A DNA stretch of 64,000 nt from Alkalihalobacillus bogoriensis ATCC BAA-922 (GTDB lineage: Bacteria; Bacillota; Bacilli; Bacillales; Bacillaceae_F): NCBI RefSeq assembly GCF_000621445.1, contig NZ_KK211277.1, positions 408,373 to 472,372 of the forward strand, read 5' to 3'. A program made the position numbers and the translations under genes. The notes beneath the pieces were generated by a model. That model saw only the letters and a program-made list of their open reading frames with translations, was not told the DNA's origin and did not search any database. Below, piece after piece: positions 36,612 through 44,059 of the stretch. Numbering within the stretch: the stretch's first letter is position 1; each line of letters starts with the position of its first letter.

Positions 36612-36665
36612 AAGTTATCGTTAAAGTAATAAGTTAATAATATCCTGTTACCGCTTTCTTGTCAA
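36612..36665 (-). promoter_or_regulatory. Promoter, mannan operator and cre-like site
   Basis: Minus strand: -35 TTGACA (36660-36665), 17-bp spacer, -10 TATTAT (36637-36642). TGTTACCGCTTTCT (36646-36659) matches cre at 12 of 14 positions within the spacer. The operator (core TTATCGTTAAAGTAATAAGT, 36612-36635) begins right after the -10. The layout is the same as at 28593-28646. Confidence 0.85.
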
Positions 36666-36805
36666 TAATTGATCTCTTTTTTTATTCATTACATATTCTT
36701 TCATTTTGGCAGATATCGAAAGAATAACAACCAACACATCCCATATCTCTTTTTTGCGGTCAGAGCAGCCGTTATTTATGAACATGATACTGGTTTCCAT
36801 GTTTT

Positions 36806-36937
36806 AGCGGCCACAGGAGCACTTATTCACGCCAAAGCCACTCTATTCCTAGCGTTATATTATGATTAACTGCTCCTGTGTCCACCAACGTTCCAAAACG
36901 CTAGCAATGTTCACAGATAACGTCTTTCATGGCCGCT
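36806..36937. other. Intergenic segment with nested and crossing inverted repeats
   Basis: AGCGGCC (36806-36812) pairs with GGCCGCT (36931-36937). Inside, CACAGGAGCA (36812-36821) pairs with TGCTCCTGTG (36871-36880). CTAGCGTT (36849-36856) can pair with AACGCTAG (36897-36904), crossing the previous stem as in a pseudoknot. No gene is convincing here. It fills the middle of a 587-bp gap. A structured RNA or a decayed element are both possible. Confidence 0.45.
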
Positions 36938-36958
36938 TACTTACCATAAGAAAAACGC

Positions 36959-37116
36959 GGAGCGTCTTTTCGTTTCAAGCGAAGTGCGGATCCCTGCCCA
37001 CTTTTGACAGTGAACCACAAGTGCTCTTCTTGGGGTGAAACGCGAAGGTGCGCTGGTGCGCAGCCTTCGCTCTTCTTAAATAAGTTTTCATACCTTCGCT
37101 GCTAGCCCAAAAGTTT
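36959..37116. repeat. Short dispersed repeat, copy b, with 103-bp GC-rich insert
   Basis: The blocks of the copy at 26918-26977 recur at 36959-36975 and 37079-37116. The segment between them (36976-37078) is more GC-rich than its surroundings and contains a hairpin (GCGAAGG at 37042-37048 with CCTTCGC at 37064-37070). No coding sequence is evident. Confidence 0.6.
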
Positions 37117-37137
37117 ATACTCCCTCTTTTAAACAAC

Positions 37138-37166
37138 AAAAAAAGAACACCGAAGCGTCCTTTTTT
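37138..37166 (-). terminator. Terminator of the manA-DUF624 unit
   Basis: An imperfect stem (AAAGAAC / GTCCTTT, one mismatch) with a long minus-strand T-run lies 8 bp beyond the DUF624 stop. Confidence 0.65.
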
Positions 37167-37173
37167 CACTCTA

Positions 37174-37770
37174 TTACTTTACTTCCATTCTTTTGACTTT
37201 CCCTAATAAAGCAACAATGATATAACCATAAACTGCCGGAAAACTAACGATAAATAAAAGCAAATTTATTGTCGCGATATAAAAGAAACCATAAAGGATC
37301 GCTAGCAAAATCACTGAAACAAAAATGTTTTTTACCGCTGTTAAAAATCCATAAATAAAGGCTTGTTTTGGTTGTTTTTTAAAAAAAACAATAAAGTAAA
37401 TACTATACGACAGCGTAACAATAAAAATCGCAAGTAAATATAAAAGAATGATTGTTACTAGAAGTGTAACTGTATTTGTTTTAGTAGCATTGATAAAATA
37501 TAAACTAACATAAGATAATATGAGAAAAATCGAAGCAAAAAATGAAAAGAGGGTTAAATGTTGATATTGAGCATAACTTTCCCGATAAAGTTCTCTTACA
37601 CTCACTTCATTTTCTTTACTATCTTTTCCAATAGTATCTATTACAGTCACTATCCCACATATAGCTGGTACAAATCCGTACACAACAAAACCTTTGCATA
37701 AATACAACCAAAATAACAAACTTGCTTTAATTAAATTATATACTTTTGTAATAAAATGAAGCTCAAACAC
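37174..37770 (-). CDS. DUF624 (YesL-type) membrane protein of the mannan locus
   Basis: 198 aa from a GTG behind AAAGGAGG. Five or six membrane segments with the DUF624 N-terminal pattern (LFWLYLCKGFVVYGFVPAICGIVTV). Like its relative at 9062-9721 it accompanies a CUT1 importer; function unknown. It follows manA by 27 bp. Confidence 0.75.
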   Translation of the reverse strand: MFELHFITKVYNLIKASLLFWLYLCKGFVVYGFVPAICGIVTVIDTIGKDSKENEVSVRELYRESYAQYQHLTLFSFFASIFLILSYVSLYFINATKTNTVTLLVTIILLYLLAIFIVTLSYSIYFIVFFKKQPKQAFIYGFLTAVKNIFVSVILLAILYGFFYIATINLLLFIVSFPAVYGYIIVALLGKVKRMEVK

Positions 37771-37797
37771 TTTTCCCCTCCTTTCCGAAATTGAAGA

Positions 37798-38751
37798 CTA
37801 AGATGAGAACGAATAAATAAACTCAGCTTTTCCACTTAAGCTAAATCCATTTACTGTTGCAGGGATAATAAAGTGACTTCCTTTATTAAAGGGAAACAAC
37901 TTTTTATCTACCTTAATCTCGCCACTCCCGCTAATACAACTGAACAGAAGAAACTTCCCATTCGTCTCTTTTTCGACTTCCCCATTTAACGTTCCGTGAA
38001 ATACAGTAAAATAAGCTTCTGTTACAAGCTTTTTTTCTAGTAAGCCTTGGTTTTGCCTAGATATAGGGTTTACTTTGAAATCTTCATGTGGAACAGACAT
38101 CACTTGAATAGACTCTTTTATATGAAGCTCCCGTTTTTGTCCATTTTCATCTACTCTCTCATAATCATACACTCGATATGTCGTGTCCGAACTTTGCTGC
38201 GTCTCTAAAATTAACGTTCCTTTTCCGATCGCATGAACCGTCCCACTAGGTACATAAAAAAAGTCACCAGGTTGAATTGGGACTTTCTTTAATAATTTCT
38301 CCCATTGTCCTTCTTCAATGAATGAACGTAGCTCTTCTTTCGTTTTCGCATGATGACCTAAAATTAATTCAGCCCCTTCATCGCAATCAATGACATACCA
38401 ACACTCTGTTTTTCCAAGCTCTCCTTGCTCATGAACAAACGCATAGTCATCATTTGGGTGAACTTGTACAGATAAATCCGTGTTTGCATCTAGTATTTTT
38501 ACGAGTAACGGGAATTGTTTTCCTTGCTCATGATTAAAAAGTTCGCGATGGTGTTCCCAAGCATACTGGAGACTCTCCCCTGCAAGAGGGCCGTTTTGGA
38601 TAATGGAAGGACCATTTTTATGTCCTGAAATCGCCCAACACTCTCCGGTTGATTGAGAAGGAATGTCATACTGGAATTTCTCTTGTAATGCTGTCCCTCC
38701 CCAAATACGCTCTTTAAAAATCGGCTTTAGAAACAATGGCTCACTATACAT
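37798..38751 (-). CDS. manA: Mannose-6-phosphate isomerase, class I
   Basis: 317 aa, as for B. subtilis ManA. Interconverts mannose 6-phosphate and fructose 6-phosphate. Zinc-ligand motifs: LSVQVHPND, GKTECWYV and VPSGTVHAIGKG; also FKERIWGGTAL at the N-terminus. It links mannose and mannose 1-phosphate released by the locus to glycolysis. It begins just after the terminator of the GH113/epimerase operon, with AAAGGAG before the ATG. No mannan operator was found at its start, so it may depend on read-through or a weak local promoter. Confidence 0.95.
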   Translation of the reverse strand: MYSEPLFLKPIFKERIWGGTALQEKFQYDIPSQSTGECWAISGHKNGPSIIQNGPLAGESLQYAWEHHRELFNHEQGKQFPLLVKILDANTDLSVQVHPNDDYAFVHEQGELGKTECWYVIDCDEGAELILGHHAKTKEELRSFIEEGQWEKLLKKVPIQPGDFFYVPSGTVHAIGKGTLILETQQSSDTTYRVYDYERVDENGQKRELHIKESIQVMSVPHEDFKVNPISRQNQGLLEKKLVTEAYFTVFHGTLNGEVEKETNGKFLLFSCISGSGEIKVDKKLFPFNKGSHFIIPATVNGFSLSGKAEFIYSFSS

Positions 38752-38790
38752 AAAAAAACTCCTTTCTTTTATAACGTATCATAAAGAATG

Positions 38791-38832
38791 AAAGATATCA
38801 GGCAAATCTTATTTTGATTGTCTGATATCTTT
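38791..38832 (-). terminator. Terminator of the epimerase-GH113 operon
   Basis: AAAGATATCAG and CTGATATCTTT pair, with an added CAA/TTG, followed on the minus strand by T-rich sequence. It lies 4 bp past the GH113 stop. Confidence 0.8.
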
Positions 38833-38835
38833 TTT

Positions 38836-39765
38836 TTATTTAGAAGCATAAAAAGCCTTTACTGTTTTTTCTGCTTTTTTTCCATACATACAGTAGTCAT
38901 CATTTTGGGCTGCTTCATCTTTTGAATAAAGAATAGCAGGCCAATCCCAAAGCATAAACCCGTTAATCCATTGGTGTTTAGATGTTTCACGAAACATCTC
39001 TTCAAAATATTGCTGTTGCGCCTCTTCATTCACTTGACCTTTATTGAGATTCCAATCGTTCGGAATTTCTGGAGAGCCATTTCTACTAGGACATCCAGCT
39101 TCCATGAAAAAGAATGGTTTATTATATTTCTCAATAACAGGTTTAATCCGAGCACATTGTTTGTCCCAAGCCCCTATCGGATAATACCCGCTCGATGAAA
39201 TAATATCAACAGCATCCCACCACTTTACTTCTGTTTCTTGATACTTATCACAATTATACGTAATGAGCCCAGAATAAACGGAACGTACTTTTTTAATTAA
39301 TCCACGCCATTCCACTTCTCGTCTGTCCGTTTGTACCATTTCACACCCAATACAAAACATTTCACAACTCGTTTCCTCAGCTATTTTAGCATAATGTAAA
39401 ATAAAAGCCTCATAACTAGCAAACCACTCTGACCACTTCGGCTCACATGGAACATCAAGATCAAAGAAATTAATGTGAGCGCGCCATGTACCATCTTTGC
39501 AATTTACAACCGGCTTCAGACAAACGTTTAAGTCTAATTGTTTTGCTTGTTTAATAGCCCAATACACTTCATCATCTGTTACAACTGGGTCATTTTTAAA
39601 ATCAATTTCTGTAGAAAATGCAGTTTCCTGTAATCCTTGAAAAGCGATAGCCGTCCAATTAACGGCCATTTCTGACATCGCGATCATCGATTGTTGTGCT
39701 TCTTCTGTTTTCCATTCTCCTCGTGTTCCTACCCAACCCCATGTCATCCCTTTAATATATTCCAT
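38836..39765 (-). CDS. GH113 beta-1,4-mannanase/mannosidase, intracellular, copy 2
   Basis: 309 aa from the ATG behind GGAGAAGG. Same signature as the copy at 32331: IKGMTWGWVGTRGEW, VCLKPVVNCKDGTWRA, FCIGCEM (likely acid/base Glu142) and FFMEAGC (likely nucleophile Glu222). No signal peptide. The identity to copy 1 is moderate, so this is an old paralogue that may prefer another chain length. It follows the epimerase gene by 27 bp. Confidence 0.88.
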   Translation of the reverse strand: MEYIKGMTWGWVGTRGEWKTEEAQQSMIAMSEMAVNWTAIAFQGLQETAFSTEIDFKNDPVVTDDEVYWAIKQAKQLDLNVCLKPVVNCKDGTWRAHINFFDLDVPCEPKWSEWFASYEAFILHYAKIAEETSCEMFCIGCEMVQTDRREVEWRGLIKKVRSVYSGLITYNCDKYQETEVKWWDAVDIISSSGYYPIGAWDKQCARIKPVIEKYNKPFFFMEAGCPSRNGSPEIPNDWNLNKGQVNEEAQQQYFEEMFRETSKHQWINGFMLWDWPAILYSKDEAAQNDDYCMYGKKAEKTVKAFYASK

Positions 39766-39792
39766 ATTCCTTCTCCTCTTCTTCTGCAAATC

Positions 39793-40992
39793 TTATTTTG
39801 TCATTTCTTTTATTCTTGCCAACATTTCAAAACAAAACCTACTGTTATGATACGGACATTTCCACGGCTCAACCTTAGGCATATTTGAAATTTCTAGGTT
39901 CGCCTCTCGTTTCCAAAACCATTCCCCGTTTGTTTGGTCAATTATATATTTTTTCGTAAACGCCCATATCCGATTGACTGTTTCTACATACGCTCGATCC
40001 GATGTTAGCTGATAGGCATTAAAGAAACCTACCATCGCTTCTGCTTGAACCCACCAGATTTTATCTTTATCGATATGCTCATTTTCCCGTTCATTTATTA
40101 CACTACCATCTTTATCTAACCCTTCTTCCAACACCTTTTTAGCCATCGCAATGACGATACTTTTTACTGTCATTAATAGCTCCATATCTTCGATTACTTC
40201 AGTTGCTTCGTACAAAAGCCAACTTCCTTCAATATCATGACCATAAGAGATAATGTTTGATTTCGAATTCCACTTCTCATCAAAAAATAATTTAAATTGA
40301 GCTTCCCCAGAAACAATATGCTCTAACGTTACAATGATTAATTCTTTCACTTTTTCCTTAAATTGCTCATCTTTCCAAACTCTATATAAGTTTGTATACG
40401 CTTCTAAAATGTGTAGATGAGTATTCATTGATTTTGGCGTATTTAAGTCTTTTCCGCTTAAGCGTAAATCTTCATCAGTCTGCCATTCGCGTGTGAACGC
40501 TTCAAAATATCCTTTGTTTTCCTTGTCATACGCATATTTTTCTATTAATTCATATAACTGAATCGCTAGTTTCAAACTTTCTTGCTCTTTTGTCGCCATA
40601 TAATACTCTGTTAATCCGTAAATCCCAAAAGCTTGATTATAAATATGTTTCCTATCTTCTACTGGCACTCCTTTGGAATCAACCATCCAGTAAAGTCCAC
40701 CGTATTCCTTATCTAAAAAGGCATTCTTTACAAATTGAAATGCATGAGTTGCCATTTCTAAGTATCGCTCGTCATCATATGTCCTGTATGCTTTTGAATA
40801 AGTCCATAAAATTCTAGAATTTAAAATACAGCCTTTTTCAGCATCTTCATTCACATCTAGGTCGTTCGTAATAAAACCATAAAAACCACCGTTCGTTCGG
40901 TCAACGGAATGTTCAATCCAAAACGGAAGTATATTTTCTTTTAATTCCATTTCAATCTCTTGATATAGGGAAGGTAACGAATTTAACATCAT
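39793..40992 (-). CDS. AGE-family epimerase, probable mannobiose/cellobiose 2-epimerase
   Basis: 399 aa from the first of two adjacent ATGs behind AAGGAGA; an ATG 39 bp earlier sits before the site. The (alpha/alpha)6 barrel of the N-acylglucosamine 2-epimerase superfamily is seen in ILPFWIEHSVDRTNGGFYGF, RILWTYSKAYR, ISYGHDIEGSWLLYEA (catalytic-type His) and KIWWVQAEAMVGFFNAY. It should turn mannobiose into mannosylglucose, the substrate of the GH130 enzyme. First gene of an operon with GH113 and preceded by a mannan operator. Confidence 0.88.
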   Translation of the reverse strand: MMLNSLPSLYQEIEMELKENILPFWIEHSVDRTNGGFYGFITNDLDVNEDAEKGCILNSRILWTYSKAYRTYDDERYLEMATHAFQFVKNAFLDKEYGGLYWMVDSKGVPVEDRKHIYNQAFGIYGLTEYYMATKEQESLKLAIQLYELIEKYAYDKENKGYFEAFTREWQTDEDLRLSGKDLNTPKSMNTHLHILEAYTNLYRVWKDEQFKEKVKELIIVTLEHIVSGEAQFKLFFDEKWNSKSNIISYGHDIEGSWLLYEATEVIEDMELLMTVKSIVIAMAKKVLEEGLDKDGSVINERENEHIDKDKIWWVQAEAMVGFFNAYQLTSDRAYVETVNRIWAFTKKYIIDQTNGEWFWKREANLEISNMPKVEPWKCPYHNSRFCFEMLARIKEMTK

Positions 40993-41042
40993 TTCATAGA
41001 TTCTCCTTATCATTGGTTTACTTTTAATCATTCATTTTAATT

Positions 41043-41096
41043 AGTTTATCGTTTAAGTTACAAATAAATCATATCTTGATACAGTTTTCCTGTCAA
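41043..41096 (-). promoter_or_regulatory. Promoter and mannan operator of the epimerase operon
   Basis: Minus strand: -35 TTGACA (41091-41096), 17-bp spacer, -10 TATGAT (41068-41073). The operator (core TTATCGTTTAAGTTA, 41043-41066) follows directly. The spacer has no acceptable cre. Confidence 0.85.
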
Positions 41097-41200
41097 TGGA
41101 TTTGAACATTTTTCTATAGCAATATGGTATTTAATCAATTTGGACAACAAAAGTAATCAAAAAGAAAAACAATCCTCCAGTAATAAGTACATAACGCCAA

Positions 41201-41236
41201 AAAACACCTTTGAGATATAATTCTCAAAGGCGTTTT
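41201..41236. terminator. Terminator of the lacI gene
   Basis: AAAACACCTTTGAG pairs with CTCAAAGGCGTTTT (one mismatch). T-runs occur on both sides, so it may work in both directions. It lies 29 bp beyond the lacI stop. Confidence 0.85.
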
Positions 41237-41264
41237 TTTACAGTTACTTAGGTTTTATTGTTTG

Positions 41265-42305
41265 TTAACAATTAGAAATAAGACCATTCTCTTCTTCTCT
41301 ATATAGTGATTTGACTGAATCACGATGGACGATTTTTCCTTTTACTAACACTCTACCATAGCTTTTATCGATATTTTTAATTTTACCGATAATAAATTTT
41401 ACCGCAACTTTTGCCATCTCCTCGATATCCACTTGTACAGTTGTCAAAGCTGGATTTGATAAAGTTGAATAAATATCATTATCAAATCCTACGACAGAAC
41501 AATCTTCTGGAACAGAAACACCTAATCCTTGTAGTTTGTTAATTAAATTAAATGCGACTTGGTCACAATTACAAACAAAAGCCGTAGGTAGTGATTCTGG
41601 TATAGTTAAATCAATATAACTTCCACGTTCATCTCGATCGCTAATGATAAAATCATTTTTTAATGTGAGTTTATGTTCTAATAACGATTTATAATAGCCT
41701 AAAAATCGGTCTTGAATACTGCTCGTTGAGTGAATATTTCCGACAAAAGCAATGTCTTTATGTCCGCTTTTTATTAAGTAATTCGTAAGCTCATAAACCG
41801 CGTAAAAATTATCCGTAATAATCGAATCAATCTCTGAATGATCGGTATAAAAATCTAAGAACACTTTCGGTATCCCATTTTCTGTTAGAAGATCGATATA
41901 CTCGGTACTTATTTGTCCTAATATGATAAATCCATCAACTTTATTTTCATAATATATTCGAGGTAAATTTAAGTTTTTTTCATCCTCTTCAGTTAACATC
42001 TGAAGAATGCCATAGTAATTATAATCCTCAAGCATTTTTGTAATATATTGATAAAATTTTAAATAAAAGGATTGGTCTTCACCTATAAATCGTTCTGGTA
42101 TGACAATGCCTATATTATAGGAATACCCTTCTTTCATCGACTTTGCCACTGTATTAAAGCGATATCCCATTTCCTCTGCCAAATCTTTAATCTTTTGCTT
42201 TAACTCTTCACTAACTCCCTCTTTATCATTTAATGCCTTAGAAACCGTCACACTACTTACACCAATTTTATCTGCAATGTCACGCATCGTTACATTATTT
42301 TTCAT
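41265..42305 (-). CDS. LacI family repressor, probable mannan-locus regulator
   Basis: 346 aa from the ATG behind AGGAGGTG. N-terminal LacI HTH (TMRDIADKIGVSSVTVSKAL), hinge helix (NTVAKSMK) and a periplasmic-binding-like core (GIVIPERF; AFVGNIHSTSSIQDRF; VVGFDNDIYSTL). It is the best candidate for the operators at 28593, 31366, 36612, 41043, 43604 and perhaps 47478. It follows GH130 by about 90 bp and so would be autoregulated. A different palindrome (AATACTATCAGTATT, 42337-42351) lies just before its start. The effector is probably a manno-oligosaccharide or a product; inferred. Confidence 0.9.
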   Translation of the reverse strand: MKNNVTMRDIADKIGVSSVTVSKALNDKEGVSEELKQKIKDLAEEMGYRFNTVAKSMKEGYSYNIGIVIPERFIGEDQSFYLKFYQYITKMLEDYNYYGILQMLTEEDEKNLNLPRIYYENKVDGFIILGQISTEYIDLLTENGIPKVFLDFYTDHSEIDSIITDNFYAVYELTNYLIKSGHKDIAFVGNIHSTSSIQDRFLGYYKSLLEHKLTLKNDFIISDRDERGSYIDLTIPESLPTAFVCNCDQVAFNLINKLQGLGVSVPEDCSVVGFDNDIYSTLSNPALTTVQVDIEEMAKVAVKFIIGKIKNIDKSYGRVLVKGKIVHRDSVKSLYREEENGLISNC

Positions 42306-42396
42306 GGAAACACCTCCTACTTTACCCATTATGACAAATACTATCAGTATTATTCTATACTAAAGCAATAAAGTTTGTAACTATAATTTCGAAGGT

Positions 42397-43572
42397 TTAC
42401 TTTCCAAGTAATTTTAAGTTTCTTTCGATTAAAGATTTTCTTTGTATTGCATTCTCAATCGAACAAAGTTGGTCTTCCGGTGTATTAAAGGTATAATCCA
42501 CTAATTTATCAATTGTCGTTGTTGCTACATGCATTCTCGTATCACTTGATGCATAGTAAATAAAAACGTCATTCTCTTCATTTACGATAACACCATTACA
42601 AAAAATAACATTAGACACATCGCCCACTCTTTCGTCGTCATAAGGAGCAATAAAGTGTCCACCTGGTTTGGCAATTATTTTTTCAGGCGCATCTATGCTT
42701 GTCGCAAACGTATATAATACGTATCTTAACCCAGCAGCCGTATTTCTCACTCCATGAGCAATATGAATCCAGCCTTTATCCGTCTTAATCGGAGCTGGCC
42801 CTTGTCCATTTTTCACCTCATAAACGGTATGGTATATTTTCTCGTCCATAATGACTTCTTCTTGAATGACTGGATTTGTTATATCATCACAAACTCCAAA
42901 CGCAATTCCTCCGCCTTTTCCAGTTGAAATAAATCCATCTTGTGGTCGAGTGTAAAACGCATATTTTCCATTAATAAATTCTGGATGTAACACAACATTT
43001 CTTTGTTGTGGCGAAGGTGTTTCAATATTAGGCATTCTTTCCCACACCTTTAAATCTTTTGTTCGAACCAATCCAGCTTGGGCAATGGCACTTGAAGTAT
43101 CAAACTCTGAAGCTTCTGGATCTTTGCTTTCTGAACAGTAGATTCCATAAATCCATCCATCTTCATGTTGGACTAATCTCATATCATATATATTTGTTTC
43201 CTCTTTGTATGGATTTTCCCAAACAATTGGAGTATCAATAAATTCAAAATTATCTATTCCATTCTCACTAACTGCGAGAGCAAAAAATGACTTCCTATCT
43301 ACTGCTTCTGTTCGAACTACAAGATAATATTTTCCTTCAAAGTAAATAGCGCCTGCATTAAAAGTAGCATTAACCCCTAATCGTTCCATAAAATGCGGGT
43401 TTGTCGTTTCATCCAAATCAAAGCGCCAATGAATTGGTACATGATGACGTGTTAAGATAGGATATTGATAACGGTCATAAACACCATTGTAAAATTCAAT
43501 GTTTTTTTGATTTTTTCTTTGTATTAATTTTTGTTGCTTGTTTACTAGCTCAACATATTTTTTATGGATCAT
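42397..43572 (-). CDS. GH130 mannosylglucose phosphorylase
   Basis: 391 aa. Phosphorolyses beta-1,4-mannosyl-glucose to mannose 1-phosphate and glucose. Five-bladed propeller motifs: [29 protein letters not shown] (proton-donor Asp), [41 protein letters not shown] and [12 protein letters not shown]. Length and motifs fit the 4-O-beta-mannosylglucose branch (GH130_1) better than the mannosyl-GlcNAc branch. Paired functionally with the epimerase. First gene of the GH130-lacI unit. Confidence 0.93.
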   Translation of the reverse strand: MIHKKYVELVNKQQKLIQRKNQKNIEFYNGVYDRYQYPILTRHHVPIHWRFDLDETTNPHFMERLGVNATFNAGAIYFEGKYYLVVRTEAVDRKSFFALAVSENGIDNFEFIDTPIVWENPYKEETNIYDMRLVQHEDGWIYGIYCSESKDPEASEFDTSSAIAQAGLVRTKDLKVWERMPNIETPSPQQRNVVLHPEFINGKYAFYTRPQDGFISTGKGGGIAFGVCDDITNPVIQEEVIMDEKIYHTVYEVKNGQGPAPIKTDKGWIHIAHGVRNTAAGLRYVLYTFATSIDAPEKIIAKPGGHFIAPYDDERVGDVSNVIFCNGVIVNEENDVFIYYASSDTRMHVATTTIDKLVDYTFNTPEDQLCSIENAIQRKSLIERNLKLLGK

Positions 43573-43603
43573 TTTGTCGCACTCCTCTTTTGATTAATTT
43601 ATT

Positions 43604-43676
43604 ACTTTATCGTTAACTCTATATATTCATAATGTTACTAAGTTTTTATTCTATTGTCAACAAGAGAGCGCTTTCT
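43604..43676 (-). promoter_or_regulatory. GH130 promoter with mannan operator and upstream cre-like site
   Basis: Minus strand: -35 TTGACA (43655-43660), 17-bp spacer, -10 TAACAT (43632-43637). The operator (core CTTTATCGTTAACTC, 43604-43627) lies downstream. AGAGAGCGCTTTCT (43663-43676) fits cre at 11 of 14 positions just above the -35. The rest of this 487-bp gap holds repeat copy 2 and a terminator. Confidence 0.75.
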
Positions 43677-43797
43677 AATTTGGATAACCTATTGAAATAT
43701 TCCCAAGAATGAAATGTTTTTTTTAGAAGATAAGACATCGATAGTGAGCAGCTAGTGCATGTTGTGGTCGAACTGCGATGAGTTTAGTCTGTCGTTG

Positions 43798-43978
43798 CGG
43801 ACATCTATTCCGTTATATGATAAAAATCTGGCATGTTCTATTTTTTAACGGACAGCTATTCCACTATTTGCCCCAATCACCATAAAAATCCTTGTTTTTT
43901 TCTATTTAGAGGAACAGATGTCCGTTAGCATTCGAAAAACGTGATTCATTTTACAAATAGCGGAACACATGTCCGTAA
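43798..43978. repeat. Intergenic F-F-R-R repeat, copy 2
   Basis: Forward units CGGACATCTATTCCGTTAT (43798-43816) and CGGACAGCTATTCCACTATT (43849-43868) are followed by inverse units GGAACAGATGTCCGTTA (43911-43927) and AGCGGAACACATGTCCGTAA (43959-43978). The spacing is as in copies 1 and 3. Confidence 0.85.
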
Positions 43979-44024
43979 GTTTTTTTTTGGAATAAACAGT
44001 TAAATACACAGTATCACGTGTACA

Positions 44025-44055
44025 AAAAGGCCTAACGCAACGCGTCAGACCTTTT
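44025..44055 (-). terminator. Terminator of the GH26 mannanase gene
   Basis: A 14-bp stem with three G-T pairs in the minus-strand RNA (AAAAGGTCTGACGC / GCGTTAGGCCTTTT) and a 3-nt loop, followed by T. It begins 5 bp beyond the stop codon. Confidence 0.85.
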
Positions 44056-44059
44056 CTTG

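Noticed and set aside
36669-36869. 66-codon plus-strand frame in the 587-bp gap
   Set aside because: No ribosome site and no recognisable protein pattern; it overlaps the inverted repeats, which explain the sequence better.
36975-37169. 64-codon minus-strand frame over the GC-rich insert
   Set aside because: It covers a hairpin and a terminator and has no ribosome site.
43798-43978. Possible CRISPR array
   Set aside because: Units are in both orientations and too few, spacers are unequal, and no cas genes are present.
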